From NCBI GenBank assembly GCA_028752905.1, contig JAQNBH010000002.1, positions 30,300,762-30,364,761 on the forward strand: a DNA stretch of 64,000 nt, given 5' to 3'. Positions 43,727-54,715 of this stretch are shown here, piece by piece (position 1 is the first letter of the stretch; the number at the start of each line of letters is the position of its first letter). The notes under the pieces are model-generated. The model saw nothing but the letters and a program-made list of their open reading frames with translations, searched no databases and had not been told where the DNA came from. The translations under genes and the position numbers were made by a program. Source of the DNA: Cladorhizidae sp. MBARI D1340-BT2 (lineage: Eukaryota > Porifera > Demospongiae > Poecilosclerida > Cladorhizidae).

Positions 43727-44476
43727 AGATGTGAGAAGGTTTCTAATGAATCACAATTTCCAAAGGTAAGGGGTGGCAAAAAGGTTCCAAGGTGGGGGGG
43801 GGGGGGCAAAAAGGTTCCAAGGGGGGGCAAAAAGGTTCCAAGGGTGTGCAGCCGCCCCCTATCCCCCCCTGCCCCCCTAAATGAAACACTGACCACACAC
43901 ACACAGATGCAATAACTGCACCATATGTACATGGATGAAAGGAAACAGTTAAAAATAGGTATTGGCTGCTTACATGGTAACCTACATGCACACTTGTTGA
44001 GGCAGTACCTAAAGAGTGATCCACAATCACATTATTGTTTGTTTATGTTTTGTCTCTCTAATTAACAAGACCCGCCTTCTAATTCTATGGGATTGCAAAA
44101 CTAGTTAATATCATTGGATGGCATTTCAATCAAGCATAATCAGGTAAGGATATATAGTGTCAAAAATACCCAAATAGCGACAGCAACAACAACATCAGCA
44201 GCAACAACAACTACAACAATCTGGCACAATAGCCCAAGCACGTTTAGGGCAAATCTATAAATGTCAAGGAACGTCTATATACACTAATTTTAGAAAGATC
44301 GCAAGGAAAACACCAATGGCATTCATATATAATTCCATGGCAACTACTTCTGCTGACAGGTGCTGCCAACCCTAACCACACACATGTAAACTGTAGCCAA
44401 AATGTTTTCATCATGTATTCCTTTTATCCACCAGGCAAGGGGTGTGGTGCATATTTAAGTTGTTGCATTAACTCAC
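43727..44476 (-). other. Intron, 5' part (copy C)
   Basis: Begins with the donor GTGAGT at 44476. Contains a CAA/GCA trinucleotide array (44180-44215) and poly-G runs of the MITE (43795-43860). Confidence 0.55.
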
Positions 44477-45198
44477 CAGTCCAGCATATCATTACAGCTA
44501 CCATTTGTGTTGGTCGACTTGATTCTGCCACCTTGACAGTAGCCTAGGCTGCACAGATGTTGGAGAAGAAGTTTTCGGTAGCACAGATTGCTGTTGAATG
44601 ATAGTTGTCCAACCAAGTTGTCCATCTGTGCATCGATTAGCACGAGAAATTGATACATCCAGTCTGTCAGCTTCGGTTCTCCCACCAGTTGGCACACTTG
44701 CAAGTCTTTGCCCGAGCGATTAGAATGGTCTCTCAATGTCCTGCAGTCTCCCTCGTGCAGAGCAGCAGTATAGTTGCTGCAAAGTCCATTCATTAGCAGC
44801 GAGCCATTCATTAGCAGCGAGTGGGCGTCATTCCCGCAGTTGTCACGAAGAACTTCTTGACAGTTGCTGTCATGCTCAATTTTGAGCATAATTATTATTG
44901 CTCTGATAGCATACTGGAAACCTCTGCTGACAAAGCACTTTTTTACAGCTTCTTTGCACTGTTGGCTCGTATTGTAAATCTTCACGCTCTCCCTGATGTA
45001 AAATTCTATAATTAAAGATTGTCTAGCGAATGAGGCTGGAATCTCGTGCTCGATTCCATCACAGTAGGTTAGGACAGGTGCAGCTTCGCAAGCTCCTATA
45101 GATCCCAGGTCTTGCTCGCTGGTCGCTGAAGACGGAGGTACGAAGATATAACCCACCAGGAAAACAGTAATGATTAGTTCCATCCTTAGAGATAACAT
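44477..45198 (-). CDS. Secreted Frizzled-CRD-like cysteine-rich protein, exon 1 (copy C)
   Basis: Start chosen at the ATG at 45198 (MLSLRMELIITVF...), the position equivalent to copy A; an upstream in-frame ATG at 45267 lies in promoter-like sequence. The signal peptide is kept (VGYIFVPPSSA). It is open for 240 codons, but between AVKK and MLKIE it reads CFVSRGFQYAIRAIII instead of copy A's VLCQQRFPVCYQSDN. A base missing in the A-run and a compensating change later shift the frame locally and remove two conserved cysteines and the P-V-C motif. The remaining cysteine groups and the final CYRKLLLQHLCSLGYC are intact. The donor GTGAGT is present. The protein may be misfolded or changed; expression unknown. 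Confidence 0.6.
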
Positions 45199-45520
45199 GT
45201 TTGGTTTTGGTTCTTGCTCTCTTCGGACTAATTTTCTTTTTTTCTTTCTGCCTGACCTGTTATGCAACTAACCCTCGCAGTTTGTAAAATGCAGGAGTCA
45301 GTAAATGTCTTGAGTATACTCCATGTGGTTAGGATGTATATAAATCGTACGATTCCGGAGCCCGGGGGTGGACAACACTTCTAGTTCTCAAAAGGCGGGG
45401 TTAGGATGGTTGCAACGCTGATTGGGGGAATGTTGAAAAGCTAAGTAACATCTGCTGATTGTAGCCTGAACGGTCAGTGCCACATGTTATAATATTGTCT
45501 GGTATTCTGTATTATGCTGA
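45199..45520 (-). promoter_or_regulatory. Promoter region of the copy C gene
   Basis: Keeps AATCGTACGATT at 45343-45354 but lacks the TATATAG word of copies A and B. Closest to the orphan promoter 28316-29162. Confidence 0.4.
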
Positions 45521-46021
45521 GTGCTGGAATAGCGTGTGGAATATTTTTATAGCTACGTTTTTGTGAACCTGCATTCACAAATTCTGTAGTAGAATTAGCC
45601 TCCTGCTTCTGCAAAATAGCATCCAGGTGTAATTATGCTTTTTTTCCAGTCAGTTAGTTGGCATGGGAATTTCCCATAGCTTGGGAGACTAATGTTGGAT
45701 CTACTATTACATTTGTGAAAGTGATCTAACTCATGACAGTATCTCAACTAGTGCACCAGGCCCCTCATATTCATAAGGGGGGATTTTTTTTTAATACAAT
45801 TCCTAACATAATTATTGACCTTTAGTCCACTTTCAAGTTTGTGACTTCCATCTCCACTGCGCTCACAAAAGATTGACCAAAGTAAAAGTTGCTTCCTTCT
45901 AAACTATGGTCTGTTGTCTGAGCCAACATGCCGTTTAGGGCTTCTCCATAGTTTAGGTTATGCACACTGGGTGAGGAGCTGGAAGCTCTTGCCAAGCACA
46001 ACTGGAAGGCTACACTATTCT

Positions 46022-46115
46022 ACAAACCTAGCTCTTCTGCATGGCCATCTCTTCTATATGGCTAGCTCTTCTGCATGGCTAGCTCTTCTGCATGGCTAGC
46101 TCTTCTGCATGGCTA
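46022..46115. repeat. Minisatellite, 18-bp unit
   Basis: GCTAGCTCTTCTGCATG repeats, inverted counterpart of 27700-27870 with fewer units. Confidence 0.85.
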
Positions 46116-46189
46116 AGGGGAGCTAGCTATCTCCCAATTACCCCAAACTAATGAGGGCAAAGTTTTGGTTGTGAATTAGCATGGGGTGA

Positions 46190-46556
46190 CAGATGCAAAA
46201 ACTTAAAAAACTTGTGGTTAACACTTTATGCTCCTTAGATTCGTTTAACTTCATGGTGTGAACTTTACATATAGCTCAAAAGATAGGTCTCCCTGTGTGC
46301 TCTCTTTTGATACTAAAATATTTTTCATATATTTAACGATAGCCAAGTTACTGGAGCTAAAGTGGAGGGAACTTTTAAACCTGAATGCCTGCATAAATAT
46401 CTTCACATTTCCAAGTGCTAACGAGTTCAAATTCGCACCTGTGGCTAGAGAAAGCTCTACTCTACACAAACAAGGGTTTTCATTATGTGCTGAAATGTAA
46501 GTATGTGGTCAAGCTCGCGGGTGGAAAATGAATTTCGATCCATAAAACTCAAACTT
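46190..46556 (+). repeat. Retroelement 5' flank, third copy
   Basis: Direct copy of 20428-20765 and inverted copy of 27283-27640. It runs directly into the cysteine-rich coding fragment at 46559. Confidence 0.75.
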
Positions 46557-46558
46557 GG

Positions 46559-46735
46559 ATGATACGAATGGTTTGCTGTAAATGCAACAGAACTGGTCTG
46601 TGCAGAAGCTGTTCCTGTGTAAAGGCTGGCAATCCTTGCACCAACTGTCTACCAGGCAAACGAGGGAATTGCTCCAATGCAACCTGCACTTCTGTTGGAC
46701 AAACGGCAGCCTGGATTTTGTTTGACATTTTCTGT
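46559..46735 (+). pseudogene. Retroelement N-terminal cysteine-rich fragment
   Basis: Reads MVCCKCNRTGLCRSCSCVKA, then GNPCTNCLPGKRGNCSNATC. The same sequence, with a stop, opens the retroelement at 27262-27083. Paired cysteines suggest a zinc-binding N-terminus. The frame leaves the family after SVGQT and copy B of the segmental duplication begins at about 46756, so only this fragment remains. Confidence 0.6.
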
Positions 46736-47529
46736 TGCCAAACAATTTGGATACTACATCATTACATACTTCTTGCTATCCAGTGCCAACACCTCTGATA
46801 CAAAGGTCTGTGTAGGATTAATAGGGTTATATAGGAGGTTATATACAGTGGGGCTATATAGGACCATATAGTGTTATATAAGGGTTATATAAGGTTATAT
46901 AGGGCTATATTGGGTTATATAGTGCTATATATGGATATATATGGATATATAGGGTTGTGGCTAATCTATGGTCTCCATTTTTTACGCCTAAAACCACACC
47001 CTCTCCTCCCAACAGCCTAACTAGTGGCCTTACATTTACTACTTGTTATACTCAATCATTTCTATGTTTTTAATAGGTTAAATAAGAGGGTCACTACTAC
47101 TACTACCAATAAAAATAATAACAACAACAACAGCAAAACAACAACAACAACAACTATAATGATGATAATTAAATAGGTGGGCTCTTGACAGCTTTCACTC
47201 ACTCATGGGAGTTATGGACTAGGCCGCCATGCAGTTATCTAGTAGACAATTACCTCACTCAAGCTAGACGCTGGCTACCCTTGACTGCCTCCATGGATAC
47301 ACACCACAAAATATATTGTCACCACCCTTGGAAACTTCACCTTTGAACTCGAAGATAGGACAGAAGGGTACTTGCATCACGAAACTTTCACCATTTATTC
47401 TAAGTAATGCACACCCCATCACTTGTATTCACACGAGCATTGGTAACAAGGTTAGCAAGTTCCTGCAGGTCTAGCTGAGGATGTGCTGGTTGTAATGTCA
47501 GGCCAGTGCCTCTGCTTTAGCTAGTCATC

Positions 47530-47637
47530 TTAACAATTCTTCAGGTTCTCTAAAACTCCAAAGTCATCGACTTCAGCTCCATGCACGTCTACAAATAGAT
47601 TGTCATTGTTCTCCTTCTCTTCGGCTTCGTGTAGGAC
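47530..47637 (-). CDS. Possible conserved exon of unknown function (copy B)
   Basis: Counterpart of 3854-3970: VLHEAEEKENNDNLF, then a short variable part and VDDFGVLENLKNC, stop. No start codon in frame. Unrecognised. Confidence 0.25.
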   Translation of the reverse strand, partial: VLHEAEEKENNDNLFVDVHGAEVDDFGVLENLKNC

Positions 47638-48035
47638 TTCCAACTAATTTCTACACTGGCACGTGCTAGTATGTATGCACATGCACTCAACCTAATCCTA
47701 GATGGCTGAAATGAGCAGAGTGGGCGGTGCTTGCTGTGTACTGTATGTAGATGACATCATATCTGGTATCCTGCTCATTTAGCTCTGTGAGGGCATGTTG
47801 TCTGCATGCATGCACTAAGTCAAGTCACACAACAGCTCTTCTCCTAGGATTTTGCACATAGAAAGATAGGGAAGGTTAAGGTTTGTGAAATTACATGGGT
47901 TGGGGTAGGTGGGGGGGAGGAGGGGGGGGCGCGCGACTTGTGGGAAATTATAGGGTCCTGGAAATTACTTCTTCCAAATGGCCTCCACCCAGCCCCTCTC
48001 CTCTGGAAACTTTGCCAATTGCTTGGCAAGCTGAT

Positions 48036-48260
48036 CTAGAGTGTTCCCCCCACCTCAACATTCAGTTCTGGTAGTGGGCATTGCCTCTCCAACAGTTTGC
48101 ACAAGAAGTTGCGTGCCTCATCACAACTAGGAGGACATGTCCCCTCACAGGCCCATATGAAAATGAAAATGATTTTTTTTATGAATGATATATAATATGA
48201 GGGGGCAGGTACATTATTAGGTGAATGGCAGGCTAAATAATAATAGTTGAGGTCATTCAT
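48036..48260 (-). other. Possible cysteine-rich exon (copy B)
   Basis: The frame includes ACEGTCPPSCDEARNFLCKL and LERQCPLPELNVEVGG. In copy A (4390-4490) the CEGTxPPSCDEARN part is damaged by a missing base and a short insertion. Too little to name; it may be chance. Confidence 0.2.
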
Positions 48261-48639
48261 ATTGACTCTGCAAAGCTCTCACCAATATTAGGGGTTTAAA
48301 CTTGTTTTGCAGGTAGTGCAAGTACTCCAGTTACTAGATTTAAAAATCCTACAACTGAAGAGGTACCCAAAGGTGGTGTTATTTAAGTTTGCAATTCCTC
48401 TAGTTGAGATACTGTCAAGAGAGAGGTCACTTTCACAAATGTAATTGCAGGGCAAACATTAGTCTCCCAAGCCATGGGCTATTACCATGCCAACTATTGA
48501 GAGCATAATTACACCTGGATGCTATTTGGCAGAAACAGGAGGGCAATTCCACTACAGAATTATGAATGCAGCTTCACAAAAACATAACTATAAAAATATT
48601 CACCATGCCACCCCAGCATAATATATAATACTGTGGCTT

Positions 48640-48932
48640 ACCAGACAATATAACATATGGCACTGATCCCACCGTTCAGGTTACAGTCAGCAGATGTTAT
48701 ACCTTTTCCACGCCCGCACCCCTTGCTCAGCTCGGGTCTATATAGGCGCTAATGCATGGCTCCGTCATCACCTTGTTAATCGCCCTGAGCTCCCGGAATC
48801 GTACGATTTAAGTACATCCTACCGCGCAGATAACCGCAGTTAGTAGTACTCCAGATATTTCCTCGGCACCTGCAGTTTGCTAACTGCACGAGGCATACCT
48901 GACAGGAAGAAAAAGAAGAGCAAGAATTAAAC
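48640..48932 (+). promoter_or_regulatory. Promoter region of the copy B gene
   Basis: TATATAG at 48739-48745 and AATCGTACGATT at 48797-48808. Shorter than in copy A owing to small deletions. Confidence 0.45.
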
Positions 48933-49654
48933 ATGTTATCTAGAAGGACGCTAGTACTAATCATTACTGTTTTCCAAGCGGGTTATATCTTCGTACCTAC
49001 ATCTTCAGCGATCGAAGAGCAAGACCTGGGATCTATAGGAGAGTGCGAAGCTGCACTTAACCTAACCTACTGTGATGGAATCGAGCACGAGATTCCAGCC
49101 TCATTCGCTAGACAATCACTAATTATAGAATTTTACATCAGGGGAGAGTGTGAAGGTTTACAATAAGAGCCAACAGTGGAGCCAACAGTGCAACGAAGCT
49201 GTAAAAAAACCCTTTGTCAGCAGAGGTTTCCAGTATGCTATCAGAGCGATAACATACTCAAAATTGAGCAGGACAGCAACTGTCAGGAAGTTCTTCGTGA
49301 CAACTGCGGGAATGACGCCAACTCGAATGGCTCGCTGCTAATGAATGGACTTTGCAGCAACTATACTGCTGCTCTGAAGGGAGACTGCAGCACATGGAGA
49401 GACCATTCTGATTGCTCGGGCAAAGTCATGCAAGTGTGCCAACTGGTGGAGGGGACGAAGCTGACAGACTGGATGTATCAATTTCTTGTGCTAATCGATA
49501 CACAGATGGACAACTTGGTTGGACAACTATCATTCGACAACAGTGGGTGCTACCGAAAAATTCTTCTCCAACATCTGTGCAGCCTAGGCTACTGTCAAGG
49601 TGGCAGAATCGAGTCCACCAACTCAAATAATAGATGCGATTATATGCTGCAATG
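48933..49654 (+). pseudogene. Secreted Frizzled-CRD-like protein, exon 1 (copy B, broken)
   Basis: Starts like copy A with the same signal peptide. At about 49143 an extra G (GGGGAG) shifts the frame and brings a TAA at 49164-49166. A 12-bp duplication (GGAGCCAACAGT) follows, and a missing base after the A-run near 49210 returns the original frame, which stays open to the donor ATG|GTGAGT at 49654. The second half is well conserved (NCQEVLRDNCGNDAN, CYRKILLQHLCSLGYC). Exon 2 equivalent is 50645-50657 (C-Y-G-R-stop). Two frameshifts and a stop mean no full-length product. Confidence 0.75.
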
Positions 49655-50029
49655 GTGAGTTAATGTCAATACCTTAAATATGCACCACACCCCTCGGCTG
49701 GTGGATAATAGGGAAACATGATGAAAACATTTTGGCTATAGTTTACTTGTGTGTGGTTAGGGTTGGCAATGCCCCTCAGCAGAAGTAGTTCGCAATGGAA
49801 TTATATATGAATGCCATTGGTGTTTTCCTTGCGATCGTTCTAAAATTAATCTAGACGTTCCTTGACATTTATAATTATATAGATTTGCCCTAAACGTGCT
49901 AAAGCTATTGTGCCAGATTGTTGTTGTTGCTGTTGCTATTGTTGTTGCTATTGTTATTGTTGCTGATGTTGTTGTTGCTGTCGCTGCTTCTTTTTTTGAC
50001 ACTATATTATATCTTTACCTACTCTGATA

Positions 50030-50185
50030 GAGCACTGGTTGATATAGGCCCACTCTGATAGAGCACTGGTTGTTATAGTCCCACTCTGATAGAGCACTGC
50101 TTGATATTGTCCCACTCTGATAGAGCACTGGTTGATAGAGGCCTACTCTGATAGAACACTGGTTGATAGTCCCACTATGATTATG
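50030..50185 (+). repeat. Minisatellite, 31-bp unit, in the copy B intron
   Basis: About five units of ACTCTGATAGAGCACTGGTT plus GATATAGGCCC. Absent from the introns of copies A and C, so it arose after duplication. Confidence 0.85.
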
Positions 50186-50420
50186 CTTGATTGAAATGCC
50201 ATCCAATGATATAACTAGTTTTGCAATTCCAAAGAATTAGAAGGCGGATCTTGTTAATTAGAGAGAGAAAACAAAATCAAGCAATAATGTGATTGTGGAT
50301 TACTTGTTTTGGTGTTGCCTCAACAAGTGTGCATGTAGGTTACCATGTAAGCAGATTAATGTAGCCAATAATTGTTTCCTTGCATCCCTGTACATCTGGT
50401 GCACCAGCTGTGTGTGTGGT

Positions 50421-50575
50421 CAGGGTTTCATTTAGGGGGGGGGGGGGGGGGGGGGCCCCCTTGGAAATTGTATCATTAGAAACCTTGTCACATCTTTACC
50501 CATCATGCTTGCCCTTAAAATTCAGATTCCTCCAGTTGCTACACCCCTTGGGACAATTTTCTAAATGAAACCCTG
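50421..50575 (+). mobile_element. hAT-like MITE inside the intron (copy B)
   Basis: CAGGGTTTCATTTAG to CTAAATGAAACCCTG, with a poly-G run at about 50436-50455. Same position as 6740-6927. Confidence 0.75.
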
Positions 50576-50958
50576 GTGGAGTGTGCGTGCTATGAAGTGA
50601 AAGTGAGTGTTGCATGACATGATTAGACTCCATTTCTATTCTAGTTACGGTCGATGAGCTTTACTCGTGTTTCTGCAACTCCTTGACAGATTAAGCAAGT
50701 CATTAATTACACCGCATTAGGCCTGTTATTTTCCAGTGATCGCCTTGCAGGGGAAAAAAGCATCTGAGGCTTGACTGGAGTTTGAAGAGCTTTGACTATC
50801 ATCTGCCATAAGGCAAAGCAGTTTCTTTGGCTACCAGATTAAGGAGTCTCCGACGCTTTAGTGACCGTTGGAGTTTGTGGTTCTCGATCTCAAAGGCTAT
50901 CATCGATGTTGAGACAATGTTTAGCTAAGATCAACTTTTGTGATGCTCCTTCTCCTAG

Positions 50959-51037
50959 AGAAACATGCACCACGAGGCTGTATCTGAACTTAAGGAAGCT
51001 CCTACATGGAGGATGATACCAACCACTAGCAATGAAG
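50959..51037 (+). CDS. Candidate small exon of unknown function (copy B)
   Basis: RNMHHEAVSELKEAPTWRM, then IPTTSNE, between TTCTCCTAG| and GAAG|GTAGG. One codon longer than copy A. Confidence 0.3.
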
Positions 51038-51834
51038 GTAGGAAAAAGCCGCTATGAGTATGTACATGAGCATGTAGCTAGCTAGCTAGCTAGATAGAGC
51101 TATAGTGCTTAGGCATGATAGTAATGGATTCTTATAAGCATTCACCCTCTTTTCTCGAAGTGCAATACTGCCATATGTATTGCCATATATAACACGTTTA
51201 AAAGTAGTGGTGTCTTCACTAAAATTGCTATTGCCGTCAATAAAGATTAATCGGTTTAGGAAGAGATGAAAATGGTGAAAGTTGATAGAGGTAGTGAAGT
51301 ACTTTCCACTCTATCCCACAAGTCGTTTAGAGATTGAAGGCTCATTAATTGATGGGTGGAGTTCGTAATTCCGAGTGACTGTTCGATCTTTATAATTTAT
51401 GTTGAGGAGGTTTTAAGCTTTGCGACATATTTTGAACTGACCTGTCATCGATTGCCTCCAAAGCTTATTTATGGGAAGCGGGAAGCTTTTAACAATTTGT
51501 ATTTTTGAAAGCAATAAAATAAAAATTTTAAATTAAACAACACTTGAGATTTCTCTTTTAATCTGTTTTTGCCAATGCCCGTCTTCTTATTTTTGCCTCT
51601 CACCCTCTTAAGTTGGAAGTAAGTTTTCAAACAAATGATAGAGTAGTCTACTGGGCATGTGCAGGTAAAAAATAAAATTAAAAATTATCAAAATATAAAA
51701 ATAAATTGACTGGTGTAATTTTCATCTGTAGACCATTGTCAGGATATGCTGCTTATTTTTACTTCAGCTTGTGACTGCTGTTAGTTGCTCTCTTCTGGTG
51801 TTAGCTATGAATGACCTGAGGTTATGCTTCCCAC

Positions 51835-52470
51835 CAGTACTAGAGATTTTATCTGATGGTAATGGAATTTATAGTGATAGTATATACAGAGACTCAAATA
51901 GTTGTAGTGAAGATGAAATAGATATGAGAAGCAATTTTTAAAGAGAGTGTGAATGAGAGTGCAAGTATGGATGTTGGAGCAAGTGGAAATAGGGGGAGAG
52001 CTACAATGAGAGGACAGCAGAGGAGGGGAAGAGCTGCAGGTAGAGGACAGCAGAGGTGAGGAAGAGCTGCAGGTAGAGGACAGCAGAGGAGGGGAAGAGC
52101 TGCAGGTAGAGGACAGCAGAGGAGGGGAATATCAGTTGGAAGTGAAACCAGCCATGTGGATGCTAGCCAATATATCTGGTCTCCTGTTGGGGAAGGTATG
52201 ATATTCCTGGAATAAGAATAATAACAACTAATATTATTAGCTACTACACAGACAAATGTTTTTATATCAAGGAAACTTTACAAACAAGTATAAACCATTA
52301 TTTCTTTTCAAATTCTAGATGACATTGCTCCACAGAGCAGCCCATACACCCTTCAACCAGGACCAGGACCTAATGTTCCTCCTCCATCCTGCCAAAGTGC
52401 AGAAGATTTGTTTCCACTATTCTTTGGACCCACCATGCTAAAGTTTATCATTGACAGCTATAATTATAGA
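51835..52470 (+). pseudogene. piggyBac-like N-terminal relic with RG-rich repeats (copy B)
   Basis: Acidic start damaged (DSIYRDSNSCSEDEIDMRSN then a TAA). Only three to four 33-bp units (52010-52135). Then GISVGSETSHVDASQYIWSP and donor AAG|GTATGA at 52195. Exon B from 52319: DIAPQSSPYTLQPGPGPN, then LFPLFFGPTMLKFIIDSY. Confidence 0.5.
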
Positions 52471-52499
52471 TAGTTTATCCTTGTTAATGAAAACACTCG

Positions 52500-53045
52500 T
52501 TTAGTAGTATAGGGCTTCCTCTACCCACTCACTGCTACTGTCTAGCTGCAGAGATGGGCATCCGGTTTTGAGGTCCCAACATTCACTGCCTGTAATCTGG
52601 GCATGGTTATGCATGGTTATACCTATGCAACAGCTTCTCCTATCAAAATAGAGCAAACAGAGAGAGCTTTCTTTTGAGCTCGAGTTCTTAGAATGAAGTG
52701 TGCTAATTTTATGGAGCTCTAAAATCTTCTGGGTGTTTTTTAACACTTTGTAAAATAAAAATGGTGTCTCCACCTTTTAATATTCAGTGTGACCTTTTGT
52801 TATTGTGTTGTCAGTTGGTGCAGCTACCTAGGGGAGGGGGTGGAGTCAACACCTAGGGGAGGGGGTGGGGTGACCACATCCTTCGTTCTCATTTTATGCT
52901 CTTCTGCTATGCTTTCCTGTGCAAGGCCAGACATCTCTGGTACACCAGATATTTGGTGATAGTTGTGGTGAAGATACGAAATACTATCGAGGGTTGAAAT
53001 CATTGGCATCTATTTGTGTTGGTCCCATTTAGTGCACGAAGGGAA
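52500..53045 (+). repeat. Dispersed repeat R1 (copy B)
   Basis: Direct copy of 9650-10255. Confidence 0.65.
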
Positions 53046-53104
53046 ATGGCATTGGCAGTTAAATAGTCATGCCCTTTGATATATTAGTAAATCATGGGAT
53101 TTGT

Positions 53105-53430
53105 AGCTATCTGATGTACCTAGCTATGGCCACATGGCCCCTATCTAGCTATGGCCACATGGCCCCTATCTGATGTACCTAGCTATGGCCACATGGTCCA
53201 TATCTGATGTACCTAGCTATGGCCACATGGCCCCTATCCGATGAACCTAGCTATGGCCACATGGCCCCTATCCGATGTACCTAGCTATGGCCACATGTCC
53301 CCTATCTGATGTACCTAGCTATGGCCACATGGCCCCTATCTGATCTACCTAGCTATAGCCACATGGCCCCTATCTGATGTACCTAGCTATGGCCACATGG
53401 CCCCTATCTGATGTACCTAGCTATGGCCAC
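53105..53430 (+). repeat. Minisatellite, 34-bp unit, about 10 copies (copy B)
   Basis: Same unit as 10380-10745 but with its own pattern of variants (for example TCCGATG units). Confidence 0.9.
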
Positions 53431-53689
53431 AAGGAATTGTAATAGTAGTCACGGTGATGTGAGAAACTATAGTTGAAAGGCTCTCTGTGTGGACAAATTG
53501 TCATGTGTTTCATTTGAGTGGTTATTTGTCAATGGACCTTGTAGTCAAATAGTCCCTTATCATCTTAGATAGTGTGTGTGTGTAGTGGTGCTTGTACTGT
53601 GGTGCTTGTACTGCATGTTCTATTATCATATATAGCACACATATTATAATATTATCATCTGTGTGGTCCACCCATCCAGCTTTGCTTCT

Positions 53690-53906
53690 GATGTGAGGAA
53701 GAGTCTACAAGAGTCTTTCCCCCCCTGTAAACTGCACGGGCATCTCCACCCTACGTGCCAACATCAACAGAGTCCACAGAGACCTAGAGCCAAAGGAAAC
53801 TCAGCAACCCACTGCATCAGCATCAGCTACATACTGCACAGTGTTCCTCGCCTGGTTCTTCATCTTCCTGTGTGTTTGTGTGGTTGATATGATACCTTGT
53901 CTGTGA
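53690..53906 (+). pseudogene. Hydrophobic-tail exon, copy B
   Basis: Acceptor CCCATCCAG|. FASDVRKSLQESFPPCKL continues, but an insertion (GCAC) after CKL and a missing base in the stem disturb the frame. The tail nucleotides (VFLAWFFIFLCVCVVDM in their own frame) remain. Confidence 0.45.
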
Positions 53907-53909
53907 CTT

Positions 53910-54561
53910 TATTATATACATGTGATATCTGTACTTTGGACCTTGTTTAGGTAGTAGTGTTGTATAAGTTTATTCATGATTGTGGTTTATTGTTGGAACT
54001 AGTTCTTTTAAGCAAACTCATTTCCTGTTTGTGCAGTTGTCAGTATTGCAAGTGTGGGCAAGTGTTATTTCAATTACTATTTCTATTCACCATCTGCACA
54101 ATACAAATATATTCACCACACAACACTTGGCTTAATTAAGTGTACTTATGCAATTAGCACACCTCTCTCTCTTAATTTCATGTAACACATAAATGCTATT
54201 AGAATAGCTTGGCACCTGTCAAGTTTGTGGCAGCGTGATGTTCAGTAACAAAATAATACCATCTAAGGGCATTTAAAGTAGCAACCCACCCAGATACTCC
54301 ATCTTGTTAATAGAGAGTGATAGGTACAGGTGTTGTGTGTGGGTCCTTGCATGTTCCCTGTCAGATATTTACCCCCCACAAGATGGAGGCTTCTTCCCTC
54401 ATGACAAGTAGCTCACATTGCAGTGTCAAGTGGAGAACGTGGCACTTGTAGCAAGCTTTGTTTAAGTGGGGGAAGTGTGAGGAGGTTCATAATATGATGG
54501 GTTTTTTTTTGCTGCTGTTGCAAGTTTTAACTGAATTCTTCAGTCTGCATTTGACCTAATG
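53910..54561 (+). other. Conserved spacer (copy B)
   Basis: Counterpart of 11430-12160; no gene recognised. Confidence 0.4.
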
Positions 54562-54715
54562 GAGTCCAGGCACTCAGTGAGACCTAGCAAAACACCAGAG
54601 GCTGTAAGCAATAAGTGAGACCTAGCAAAACACCAGAGGCTGTAAGCAATAAGTGAGACCTAGCAAAACATCAGGGGCTGCAAGCACTCTGTGAGAAATC
54701 AGCAAAACCACAAGA
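54562..54715 (+). repeat. Minisatellite, 38-bp unit, about 4 copies (copy B)
   Basis: Counterpart of 12163-12362. Confidence 0.85.

Larger units (their letters stand above)
40473..43891 (-). mobile_element. hAT-like MITE split by piggyBac insertion (copy C)
   Basis: CAGGGTTTCATTTAG at 40473 and CTAAATGAAACACTG ending at 43891 are the MITE ends seen intact at 6740-6927. The 3.2-kb element 40545-43726 lies within it. Confidence 0.75.
34756..45770 (-). repeat. Segmental duplication, inverted copy C
   Basis: Read on the minus strand it follows copy A from about 4530 to 11560: promoter, secreted-protein gene, intron with MITE, exon 2, conserved spacer, RG-repeat relic, repeat R1, one unit of the 34-bp repeat and the hydrophobic-tail exon. 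Three TTAA-flanked insertions are unique to this copy. Confidence 0.8.

Noticed and set aside
45199..45267. Upstream in-frame ATG giving a basic N-terminal extension (NRSGRKKKRKLVRREQ) to the copy C protein
   Set aside because: It would bury the signal peptide, and the sequence corresponds to 5' untranslated promoter sequence in copies A and B.
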